From the NCBI GenBank assembly GCA_965232575.1, contig CBDDPZ010000009.1, positions 1,240,001 to 1,304,000 on the forward strand: a DNA stretch of 64,000 nt, written 5' to 3'. Below are positions 1 to 7,209 of the stretch, piece after piece; the first letter of the stretch is position 1; the number at the start of each line of letters is the position of its first letter. The stretch comes from Bin5 sp965232575. GTDB taxonomy: Bacteria; Chloroflexota; Anaerolineae; Caldilineales; Caldilineaceae. A program made the translations under genes and the position numbers. Below the pieces are notes generated by a model, which searched no databases, was not told where the DNA came from, and saw nothing but the letters and a program-made list of their open reading frames with translations.

Positions 1-565
1 TCTTAGCAACAACCTTGCGGCCTGTGACGATTTCAATGACGAATTGGTCAAGTGATCGCGGCGCCGGACCTTCTATGTAGTGCCCTTCCAGGCTAAACTT
101 TGAGCCACACAACGGGCACTCAAAGCGGAATCTCTCAGAATCCCACGTATACCTGTGGGGATTGCCTGGCCAGGGATGCGTGCATATTTCATAGAAGGCA
201 TGGAGCCCTTTTTCGGTATTGGCCAACCAGAACCTGCCGTATACATTTGCTTGCGGTTCGCTGCCGATTGTCGGCAAGTCAGCGGCAGCGCCGAGGTAGA
301 ATTTGCCTCCGAATTCGTTGATGGGCCGACGAGGGTAAAGGAACTGATAAGCAGCCAGTCCACTACCCACGGTCATAGCTGTCAACGTGCCGGCCCAGAT
401 GTACGTCAGAAACTCCCTTCGATTCTTGCCCTCATTTCCAGCATGGTAGTTTACTGAGTGAGAACCGAGAAATGAGGCGCGATCAAGGGGCGTAATCTGG
501 TCGGCGGCTTGATCTCTTTCTCTACTCCAGGTTTCTTGTTTCCTCTGAAATTGCTGGACTGTCAC
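1..565 (-). CDS. Rieske-type iron-sulfur protein, variant cluster ligands (partial, runs off left edge)
   Basis: The open frame runs from a GTG at 565 to the window edge, about 188 codons, with an AGGAG 12 bases before the GTG. No ATG lies near the start. It aligns throughout with the upstream Rieske protein: the twin RREFL region, a membrane segment (about residues 52-75), a GGKFYLGAA strand, GRFWLANTEKG and a shared GHYIEGPAPRSLDQF block. Box I is C-T-H at residues 128-130 but lacks the usual second Cys (CTHPWP rather than CTHLGC). Box II is CPLCGS at residues 150-155 rather than CPCHGS. Both disulfide Cys are therefore absent and the second ligand His is replaced by Cys. The family carries electrons in bc-type quinol oxidoreductases; the role of this variant is unknown. 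It lies 85 bases downstream of the canonical copy, probably in the same operon. Confidence 0.8.
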   Translation of the reverse strand, partial: MTVQQFQRKQETWSRERDQAADQITPLDRASFLGSHSVNYHAGNEGKNRREFLTYIWAGTLTAMTVGSGLAAYQFLYPRRPINEFGGKFYLGAAADLPTIGSEPQANVYGRFWLANTEKGLHAFYEICTHPWPGNPHRYTWDSERFRFECPLCGSKFSLEGHYIEGPAPRSLDQFVIEIVTGRKVVAK

Positions 566-650
566 TTTGTCCGAATTCTCCTGTCAGGAATCACGCGAAG
601 AGCTTGCGTATTTCCTGTAAGGCGACTGTGCCCCAGGTGCAGGATCAGGA

Positions 651-1625
651 CTAAGAAGGCACCGCTTTGGCCGGTGACAGAGCTTTGGGCTTTCCCTGCA
701 AGCGTTTGCCTGTGTCCACGACAACTTCCGCGTCAGGCGAGGGCAAGGATGGGGCCGCGATAAAGTCACCTGCGTCTTCGGTTGTTGCGACGGTTGAACC
801 ACCCTGGACGATCTCAACCAGGAACTGATCCAGGGAGCGGGGCGCAGGGCCTTCGATGTAGTGTCCCTCGCGGTCAAATTTGGAGCCGTGGCAAGGGCAT
901 TCAAAGCGGTTATTGGAAGGCTCCCATTTGTAAAGACAGCCGAGATGTGTGCAGACCATATAAAGGGCGCGCGGTCCGTTGTCGGTATTGATGAGCCAGA
1001 ACTTACCGGTGGAATTTCCTTCCGGGTCGATGCCGATCTGGGGCAGTCCAGTTGCGGCGCCGAGAAGGAATTTACCGCCGAATTCACCTTCGCGGAAGCG
1101 GGGGTACATGAACTGATAAGTTGCGAGGCCGCTTTCCAGTGTCAGAAGGGTCAGGGCACCGCCCCACGCGTAGGACAGAAATTCGCGGCGGTTTATGCCT
1201 TCCTGACCTGCTTCGAAGCCTTCGAGGACAGCGGCGCGGCCGACGGGGGCTACTCTCTCTGCTGCAGCGGCAGCGGCGCTGCCATTGCTTTGGACAGCGG
1301 TAGGGGTCTGCGCTTCAACTGTGGCCGCGGCGACTTCGGCTGGGGCTTCTTCAGTGGAAGCGACCTCTGCTGCGGCGACCGGTTCGGCTTCGGTGACGAC
1401 AGCCGGTTCTGTTTGTGGATCTGGCTCGGGTGTTGTTTCGGCGGCAACGGCAACCGGTTCCGGCCGCGGGGTGGCAGCTTCGGCTGGCGGCGCGGGCTCC
1501 GCGGCTTCGCCCGCGCTACCGTCGCGCGGGGGCAGCATCGAACTGACGTCGACGCCTAGCCGTTCGGCGGCCAGTTGCTGGGCGCGTTCCACTCTGTCGA
1601 GCCATGCCTGACTCACTTCCGCCAT
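651..1625 (-). CDS. Rieske 2Fe-2S protein of a quinol:cytochrome c oxidoreductase-like complex
   Basis: 324 residues. The N-terminal 25 residues form a short helix (SQAWLDRVERAQQLAAERLG), followed by about 115 residues rich in Ala, Pro, Glu, Val and Thr that look like a flexible linker. A RREFLSYAWGG motif leads into one membrane segment (about residues 150-170). The C-terminal domain has both Rieske boxes intact: CTHLGC and CPCHGS, so two Cys and two His bind the cluster and two Cys can form the disulfide. The family transfers electrons from quinol to a c-type cytochrome or equivalent. The ATG at 1625 has AAGGAG eight to nine bases upstream. The long acidic/Pro linker is unusual next to typical 150-200 residue Rieske subunits. 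A divergent Rieske copy follows; cytochrome b may lie beyond the left edge, which cannot be seen. Confidence 0.9.
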   Translation of the reverse strand: MAEVSQAWLDRVERAQQLAAERLGVDVSSMLPPRDGSAGEAAEPAPPAEAATPRPEPVAVAAETTPEPDPQTEPAVVTEAEPVAAAEVASTEEAPAEVAAATVEAQTPTAVQSNGSAAAAAAERVAPVGRAAVLEGFEAGQEGINRREFLSYAWGGALTLLTLESGLATYQFMYPRFREGEFGGKFLLGAATGLPQIGIDPEGNSTGKFWLINTDNGPRALYMVCTHLGCLYKWEPSNNRFECPCHGSKFDREGHYIEGPAPRSLDQFLVEIVQGGSTVATTEDAGDFIAAPSLPSPDAEVVVDTGKRLQGKPKALSPAKAVPS

Positions 1626-1759
1626 AGTATCTGGTCTCCTTGGGGAAGAGGGAAACTGGGTCCCACTTCTCGCCCCTCTCTCATCCTGCCAGCAGGCTTG
1701 ACGATACGGGATTCAAAGCCTGGCGGGACTGCGTTGCATCGTTCGATAGAGTCGATCAG

Positions 1760-1788
1760 AGTATAGCAGGGGGAAGTTACATTGTCAA
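1760..1788 (-). promoter_or_regulatory. Sigma70-type promoter for the Rieske genes
   Basis: On the minus strand TTGACA (1788-1783) and TATACT (1765-1760) are separated by 17 bases, with a TG-N extended -10. A start near 1753 gives a leader of about 128 bases before the ATG at 1625. Based on consensus match only. Confidence 0.65.
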
Positions 1789-1892
1789 AATTATCACAAA
1801 CGATCTGGCGACTGGATTTCTTGCGAATTTAACTGGCTTCAAGACGATACACTCGGCGGCGAGAGAGAATTCAATAATGTACTAACGGTGGT

Positions 1893-2315
1893 CTAAGTGG
1901 GGCCGTTCCGTGGCATGGCTAAGAATTCAGTTGCGTTCACGACACGGAATGCGTCAATTTGCAGATTGCGCAAGAAGTGTCTGTTCGCGGAGATTAGGTA
2001 GGGAATCTTCAACCAGTCTACAAATGCACCGATAAATGCATCGGCTTTCCCGGGTAGACCTAGCTCAACGTATTTCATGACCAGGTCACGCGGGACAGGT
2101 TCGCCAATGATGGCGGAGTTGGCATTGAGGTAGAACAGACGATAGAAGTGTCTCACGTGCCTTGGGACAGTCAGATTGCGGTTTACTTCCTGCGCGACCA
2201 AGCGGGGAATGACCAACTCGAGGTCGGGCCCCAGTTGTCTGAGAATCCGAGAGGCATTGGGATCTGAATTTCGAACCGCAGGAATCAAGACACTGCTATC
2301 GATACAGATGCGCAT
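1893..2315 (-). CDS. PIN-domain ribonuclease, toxin of a type II toxin-antitoxin pair
   Basis: 140 residues, the normal size for a VapC-like PIN protein. The start MRICIDSSVLIPA carries the first conserved acidic residue (Asp6 region). A Glu lies in the LVAQEVNR helix (about residue 63), and further acidic residues sit in GLPGKADAFIGAFVDW (about residues 110-125). PIN proteins cut RNA, often tRNA, with a Mg-dependent acidic site. The gene overlaps the end of the upstream small gene by 20 bases, the usual antitoxin-then-toxin arrangement. An adjacent housekeeping gene makes this a small chromosomal module rather than part of an obvious island. Target and activity cannot be read from sequence. 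Confidence 0.75.
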   Translation of the reverse strand: MRICIDSSVLIPAVRNSDPNASRILRQLGPDLELVIPRLVAQEVNRNLTVPRHVRHFYRLFYLNANSAIIGEPVPRDLVMKYVELGLPGKADAFIGAFVDWLKIPYLISANRHFLRNLQIDAFRVVNATEFLAMPRNGPT

Positions 2316-2577
2316 ACTCGGCCTCGAAGATTTCGCGTCGAGTCTTGCGCAGTTGTTCTATTAACTCTTCCTGGTCCGGCACATTCTCCCTATTGTCGTT
2401 CTCTTGGATCTCTTTGCTGAAGTCATCCAGAGCGCGCAACCATGCTCGTCGAGATTTCGCTTCTTCGATTAAGGTTGCGATCTCGTCGATTGGAGTGGAA
2501 TCAGATTCAGCAGCCAACTCCTCAAGTTTTGCGTACAGACCAGCAGGCAGATTGAGAGTGACAGTCTCCTTTCCCAT
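2296..2577 (-). CDS. Antitoxin partner of the PIN toxin
   Basis: 93 residues from the ATG at 2577, which has AAGGAGG five to six bases upstream; a longer frame beginning nine codons earlier lacks a good ribosome site. The N-terminus (KETVTLNLPAGLYAKLEELA) looks like the strand plus helix of a ribbon-helix-helix DNA-binding domain. The C-terminal half is highly charged and helical (EELIEQLRKTRREIFEAEY), fitting a toxin-wrapping tail. It precedes and overlaps the PIN gene, so the two are probably co-translated and the antitoxin probably represses its own promoter. Assignment rests on fold-like pattern and position, not on a recognised family signature. Confidence 0.65.
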   Translation of the reverse strand: MGKETVTLNLPAGLYAKLEELAAESDSTPIDEIATLIEEAKSRRAWLRALDDFSKEIQENDNRENVPDQEELIEQLRKTRREIFEAEYAHLYR

Positions 2578-2699
2578 CTTTCCCTCCTTCCGAGATTCCA
2601 TCACTACTCTAAGGATTCTAACACAGTTCCGGTTATTCTTACGGCTGACAAAATGCGAAAAGCGACCATCATCTTTCGTTCAAAAGACTCGATGCACCG

Positions 2700-5501
2700 C
2701 TAGGTTACAAGCTGCTCCAGGCTGGCGGCGACCTGGTCTCGCTGGGCGTTCAGGTCTTCCAGTTTGTCGCGTTCGCGCTGGACTACCTGCTCCGGGGCCT
2801 TGCCGACGAAGTTCTCGTTATTCAGGAGGCCCGTCGTGCGGCTGATCCGGCTGTCGACGTTGTCAAGCTCCTTTTGGAGGCGCTTGCGCTCGGCTTCCAA
2901 GTCGACCATGCCGGCGAGAGGCAGGTAGGTTGTGATGCCGCCGGCGGAGAGTTGGACGGAAGGGCCGGATTCGGTCCCGTTGGGCTGTGATACCACGGCC
3001 ACCTGGGATTCGTCCAGGCGGGCAAGCGTGGTGAACAGTTCGAGGTTGTCCTGGGCCAGTGCGTGGCCGCCACCGGCAAAGACGGCGGCGATGCGGCGAC
3101 CGGGTTCGACATTGTATTCGGCGCGAGCGTTGCGAATGGCGCGCACAATTTCCTGAATGCGGCCAAAGTCGTCTTCGGCGGATGCGTCGCGGCGCTCAAC
3201 TGGTCGAGGCCAGCGCTGTGTCATCAGGGCCTCGGCGTGGTCGGGGATGCCGGGCAGGTGGCTCCAGATGGCTTCGGTGACGTAAGGCATGAAGGGATGC
3301 AGTAGGCGTAAGGACTGCTCAAGCGTGTAGGCGAGGACCTGGCGGGTAGCGGCCGCGGCGCTGGCATCGCTCCCGTACAGGCGGGGTTTGGCGGCTTCGA
3401 TGTACCAGTCGCAGTATTCGCTCCACAGGAATTCGTAGAGCTGGCGGCCGGCCTCGCCAAGCTGCCAGTTTTCGATGAGCTGGGTCACGTGGTCTTGCAC
3501 GGTGTTCAAGCGGCTCAAAATCCAGCGGTCGGCGAGAGTCTGCGCGTCCTGGGGGGGCACGGCGTAGGTGATGCTGTGACGCCCTTCTTCCTCGTCCAGG
3601 GTGACATCGTCTGCTGCCAGGTTCATGAGAACGAAGCGGGCGGCGTTCCAGATTTTGTTGGCAAAGTTGCGGTTGGCTTCGATGCGAGTGACGCTGAGCT
3701 TCATGTCGTTGCCGGGCGTGCTGCCGGTGAGCAGGGTGAAGCGGAGGGCGTCGTTGCCGTAGGCGCCAATCAGGTCGAGGGGGTCGAGGGCGTTGCCGAG
3801 GCTTTTGCTCATTTTGCGGCCGTCTTCGGCGCGGACGAGGCCGTGCAGGTAGACGTAATGGAAGGGCACCTTGCCGGTAAAGTAGAGGCCCATCATGATC
3901 ATGCGGGCGACCCAGAAGAAGAGGATGTCGTAGCCGGTTTCGAGAACGGTTGTGGGGTAGAAACGGGCGAGATCGGAGGAGTTTGGAACAGAATCGCCGT
4001 TGACATCTCCATTCTCCTCGAACTGGGGCCAGCCGAGCGTGCTGAAGGGCCAGAGGCCGCTGCTGAACCAGGTGTCCAGGACGTCTTCGTCCTGTTCGAG
4101 TTCAACGGTTTCGCCGTAGAGTTCGATGGCTTGTTCGAGCGCTTTGCTCTCGCTGCGGGCGGCGAACTGATGACCGTCGGGTCCGTACCAGATGGGAATA
4201 CGGTGTCCCCACCAGAGCTGTCGACTGATGCACCAGTCGCGGATGTTCTCCATCCAGTGGTAGTAGTTTCGTTCGAAGCGTTCGGGCACGATCTTTATGC
4301 GGCCGTCCTTGACGGCGGCGATGGCGGCTTCTGCGAGGGGCTTCGTTTTCACAAACCACTGGGTGCTCAAGAGCGGTTCGACGATGGTGTGGCAGCGCTG
4401 GCAGTGGCCGACCTCGTGGACGTGCGGCTTTTCGCCGACGACCAGGCCGGCAGCGTCCATATCCTGCCACAATTTTTCGCGGGCTTCAAAGCGGTCGAGC
4501 TCGGCATAGGGGCCGGCAGCGGCGTTGAGGGTACCGTCCTCGTTTGTGATATTGACGTAAGGAAGATTGTGGCGCTGGGCGATCAGGTAGTCATTGGGAT
4601 CGTGTCCGGGCGTCACTTTGAGGGCGCCCGTTCCGAACTGCGGGTCGACGTGTTCATCAGCGATGACAGGAATCTCCCGTTCGAGGATGGGCACGAGGGC
4701 GGTTTTGCCGATGAGGTGGGCGTAGCGTTCGTCCTCGGGATTGACGGCGACGGCGGTGTCGCCGAGGATGGTTTCGGGCCGCGTTGTGCTGACTTCGACA
4801 TGGTCGGTCGGGGGCGCGGCATCGTTGCTTGCACGCAGGGGGTAGCGGAAGGTGTAGAGCTTGCCATCGATCGATTCATGTTCGACTTCGAGGTCGCTGA
4901 TGGCGCTCTCGCAGCGGGGGCACCAGTTGACGAGGTAGTTGCCGCGGTAGATGAGGTCGTCGTTGTAGAGACGGATGAAGGCTTCGAGGACGGCGTCGCT
5001 AAGGCCATCATCGAGGGTGAAGCGTTCACGAGTCCAGTCGCAGGAGATGCCCATGCGGCGCTGCTGCCCGCTGATCTGGCCGTGGTATTCGTCTTTCCAG
5101 CCCCAGACTTCCTGCAGGAAGCGTTCGCGGCCGAGGTCGTGGCGTGAGGAATTGGTTTCGGCGAGCTTGCGTTCGACGACATTCTGCGTGGCGATGCCGG
5201 CGTGGTCGGTGCCGGGTACCCAGAGAGTGGGCCGACCGGCCATGCGATTGTAACGAATGAGCATGTCCTCGATGGCACTGGTGATGGCGTGGCCAAGGTG
5301 TAGGACACCGGTAACGTTGGGCGGCGGCATGGAGATGACGAACGGGGGTGCATCGGGATCGGCGAGGCCGCTCTCGATCTGCTGTTCGGGGCGGAAGAAG
5401 CCTTGCGACTCCCACCATTCGTACAGCTTTTCTTCCCATTGCCGCGGTTCGTAGACCGTAGGCATTTCCGTTCGCGTTTCGGGTATTTTCGTCGTTGTCA
5501 T
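2700..5501 (-). CDS. valS: Valine--tRNA ligase
   Basis: 933 residues from the ATG at 5501, which has AAAGGT close upstream; the frame extends 22 codons further but those lack conservation. Class I synthetase charging tRNA-Val in the cytoplasm. The HIGH-type motif is in PPNVTGVLHLGHA (about residue 60) and the KMSKS motif in GRKMSKSLGN (about residue 535). Between them lie the editing domain (TTRPETILGDTAVAV) and a CxxC pair (CQRC). The C-terminal 65 residues form the charged coiled-coil arm typical of ValRS (LEAERKRLQKELDNVDSRI). The gene follows a promoter and a T-box leader, so expression should respond to uncharged tRNA-Val. Length and motif order are normal. Confidence 0.97.
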   Translation of the reverse strand: MTTTKIPETRTEMPTVYEPRQWEEKLYEWWESQGFFRPEQQIESGLADPDAPPFVISMPPPNVTGVLHLGHAITSAIEDMLIRYNRMAGRPTLWVPGTDHAGIATQNVVERKLAETNSSRHDLGRERFLQEVWGWKDEYHGQISGQQRRMGISCDWTRERFTLDDGLSDAVLEAFIRLYNDDLIYRGNYLVNWCPRCESAISDLEVEHESIDGKLYTFRYPLRASNDAAPPTDHVEVSTTRPETILGDTAVAVNPEDERYAHLIGKTALVPILEREIPVIADEHVDPQFGTGALKVTPGHDPNDYLIAQRHNLPYVNITNEDGTLNAAAGPYAELDRFEAREKLWQDMDAAGLVVGEKPHVHEVGHCQRCHTIVEPLLSTQWFVKTKPLAEAAIAAVKDGRIKIVPERFERNYYHWMENIRDWCISRQLWWGHRIPIWYGPDGHQFAARSESKALEQAIELYGETVELEQDEDVLDTWFSSGLWPFSTLGWPQFEENGDVNGDSVPNSSDLARFYPTTVLETGYDILFFWVARMIMMGLYFTGKVPFHYVYLHGLVRAEDGRKMSKSLGNALDPLDLIGAYGNDALRFTLLTGSTPGNDMKLSVTRIEANRNFANKIWNAARFVLMNLAADDVTLDEEEGRHSITYAVPPQDAQTLADRWILSRLNTVQDHVTQLIENWQLGEAGRQLYEFLWSEYCDWYIEAAKPRLYGSDASAAAATRQVLAYTLEQSLRLLHPFMPYVTEAIWSHLPGIPDHAEALMTQRWPRPVERRDASAEDDFGRIQEIVRAIRNARAEYNVEPGRRIAAVFAGGGHALAQDNLELFTTLARLDESQVAVVSQPNGTESGPSVQLSAGGITTYLPLAGMVDLEAERKRLQKELDNVDSRISRTTGLLNNENFVGKAPEQVVQRERDKLEDLNAQRDQVAASLEQLVT

Positions 5502-5612
5502 TATTACCTTTGCTCCTGTCCACTGTTCGCCGGCATCGATCGGTTGTCGTTCAAGCCCCTTGGCCAAAGGGAAGGTGGTTATATCAGGCGCTCATTGCAT
5601 GCGTGAAATTCG

Positions 5613-5930
5613 GCTATAGTCCGGTAAAAAATAAGTCACTTCGTCCTTCGGACTTAGTGACTCCGCGGTACCACCTTGGTTAGCGGGCAAAATTCTTGCC
5701 GGCTCTCTCTGCCGCGATAACGGGCGGACCCGGGAAGAGCTATGCATAATGCCTGGTCACTCTCCCAGCCTTCCCGGCGACATTCCCCTCTGCGACATTA
5801 GGCCCGGATCAACCGAACTCGGGTCGTCAGATGCGCTGCGATTACGGACGCCCCTTTCAGCCGGGAGGGCGTCTCTCTGCCGTTCGCGCGCGTGGGTACT
5901 CCTCCGGTGCGCTGCCTTTCTAAATGTATG
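5613..5930 (-). ncRNA. T-box riboswitch leader of valS
   Basis: On the minus strand the conserved T-box core AAGGTGGTACCGCGG lies at 5677-5663. Its TGGT is the sequence that pairs with the NCCA end of uncharged tRNA and forms the antiterminator. It is followed at once by an intrinsic terminator. Upstream (about 5925-5690) is a long structured segment with stem I-like elements, including a CAGAGAGA stretch twice. Two GTC triplets (5796-5794 and 5781-5779) are candidate valine specifier codons; I could not fold the RNA to choose. The leader spans about 430 bases from promoter to ATG. Boundaries are approximate. Confidence 0.9.
5626..5662 (-). terminator. Intrinsic terminator of the valS T-box
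   Basis: Minus strand: AGTCACT (5662-5656) pairs with AGTGACT (5640-5634), extended by a GTCC/GGAC inner stem around a GAA loop, and is followed by a T-rich run at 5632-5626. It directly follows the T-box core, so termination and antitermination compete. Confidence 0.88.
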
Positions 5931-5936
5931 TTGCCG

Positions 5937-5965
5937 ATTATAGGTTGCGGGGGGAGAAAAGTCAA
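5937..5965 (-). promoter_or_regulatory. Promoter of the valS T-box transcript
   Basis: Minus strand TTGACT (5965-5960) and a perfect TATAAT (5942-5937) are spaced by 17 bases. Predicted start is near 5930, exactly where the structured leader begins. Confidence 0.75.
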
Positions 5966-6256
5966 TTTTCGGCGTGGGGAGGGTTGCGGTCTTTTGGGGA
6001 TGAGTGCGGAGGGCACCCACAAGGGGTGTCCCTACCGGCCTTTGTAGAGGGACGGGGCTGAGGACTCCTGGCGGCCATCCTGGCGCGGCGATGGAACCCC
6101 GGCGGGACGGTAACAGGAGGGGACGTTGCGGGTGGTGTCCCCCCGCACAAGGGAGGGCAGAAGGCCCGACCGCACAACTGCAGTGGTCAGTGGTTAGTGG
6201 GTCAGTGGATGGTTGCCAGAGACGGCGCGGGCTGTTCGAGACCGGTCGCTGGGAGG
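5966..6256. other. Intergenic stretch with a short palindromic element
   Basis: No gene is supported here; the reading frames are low-complexity, Arg/Pro-rich shadows. A hairpin at 6011-6032 (GGGCACCC, loop ACAAG, GGGTGTCC) has a pairing stem with one G-U pair. A related G-rich motif (gtgtccccccgcacaagg) recurs near 6136. These look like short dispersed palindromic repeats, but only this window was available. Confidence 0.4.
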
Positions 6257-7162
6257 TCAGGGGAGGGTCGTAGCGCGCGAAGAGCTGCGGGTGTGGCGGA
6301 GGCCTTCGAGAGAGTAGAGTATGAGTGCGGTCCAGATGAAGGCGTAACCGACCAGTTCGATTGAGGTGAAGGGCTCTTTGTAGAGGATGACGCCGAGGAG
6401 GAATTGGGTCGAGGGGGCCAGGTATTGCATGAGGCCGAGGTTGGAGAGGGGGATGAGGCGTGCGGCGGCGCCGAAACTGACGAGCGGGATGGCCGAGACG
6501 ATGCCGGCGCCGAGCAGGAGGAGACCGATGCGGGGCCAGGCGGCGGCGGTCCAGGCGACGGGGTCCTGTTGGCCGGTGTATAGGAGGAGGAGCAGGGCGG
6601 GGGCCAGGAGTAGGGTCATTTCGAGGCAAAAGCACTGCATGCCGCTGAGGTCGATCTTTTTTCGGATGAGGCCGTAGAATCCGAAGGTGCCGGCAAGGGA
6701 GAGGGCAATCCACGGGAGCTCACCAAGGCTGACAGTCAGGTAGATGACGCCGGCGACGGCGATAGAGACGGCGATTTTCTGACCGCCACGCAGACGCTCG
6801 CCCAGAAAGAGCCGGCCCAGTAGCACGCTCAACAGGGGGTTGATGAAGTAGCCCAGACTGATTTTGGCCACATGGCCGGTGTTGACGGCCCAGAAATAGG
6901 CAATCCAGTTCGCGGCGGTGAGCAGCGCAGCCGCAAACACCAACAGAAGGATTCGCGGTGAGCGGCGCAGTTTGTGAAGCCAGGAGAGATCTTTGAGAAC
7001 GGCGATGGCGATGATCATGGTCACAGCGGACCAGATCAGACGGTGGGCGAGGACTTCAAACAAAGGCAGGGTCTGCAACTGTTTCCAGTAGACGGGCAGG
7101 ACGCCCCAGGTTCCGAAGGCGATGAGCGCATAGAGGTAGCCGCGGTAGGAGGAGAAGTTCAT
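6257..7162 (-). CDS. rarD: RarD-like EamA/DMT family permease
   Basis: 301 residues, hydrophobic nearly throughout, with about ten membrane helices in the two EamA repeats typical of RarD. The start MNFSSYRGYLYALIAFGTWGVLPVYWK and the block ANWIAYFWAVNTGHVAKISLGYFINPL match the RarD subfamily well, as does the late LGLMQYLAPSTQFLLGVILYKE. The protein sits in the cytoplasmic membrane; the substrate of RarD proteins is not firmly established (RarD has been linked to chloramphenicol resistance, and other DMT members export metabolites). It is transcribed alone, downstream of the penicillin acylase-like gene by 47 bases, so co-transcription is possible. Confidence 0.85.
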   Translation of the reverse strand: MNFSSYRGYLYALIAFGTWGVLPVYWKQLQTLPLFEVLAHRLIWSAVTMIIAIAVLKDLSWLHKLRRSPRILLLVFAAALLTAANWIAYFWAVNTGHVAKISLGYFINPLLSVLLGRLFLGERLRGGQKIAVSIAVAGVIYLTVSLGELPWIALSLAGTFGFYGLIRKKIDLSGMQCFCLEMTLLLAPALLLLLYTGQQDPVAWTAAAWPRIGLLLLGAGIVSAIPLVSFGAAARLIPLSNLGLMQYLAPSTQFLLGVILYKEPFTSIELVGYAFIWTALILYSLEGLRHTRSSSRATTLP

Positions 7163-7209
7163 GGAGTCGTGGCCGGGCGCCGGTGTTCAGCGACCTGGAT
7201 AGGTCTCAA

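Noticed and set aside
3489..5147. A 552-codon plus-strand open frame
   Set aside because: It is wholly antisense to valS, whose motifs are unambiguous. The composition is Gly/Val/Asp/Ala-rich from GC-rich codons read in reverse and no domain is visible.
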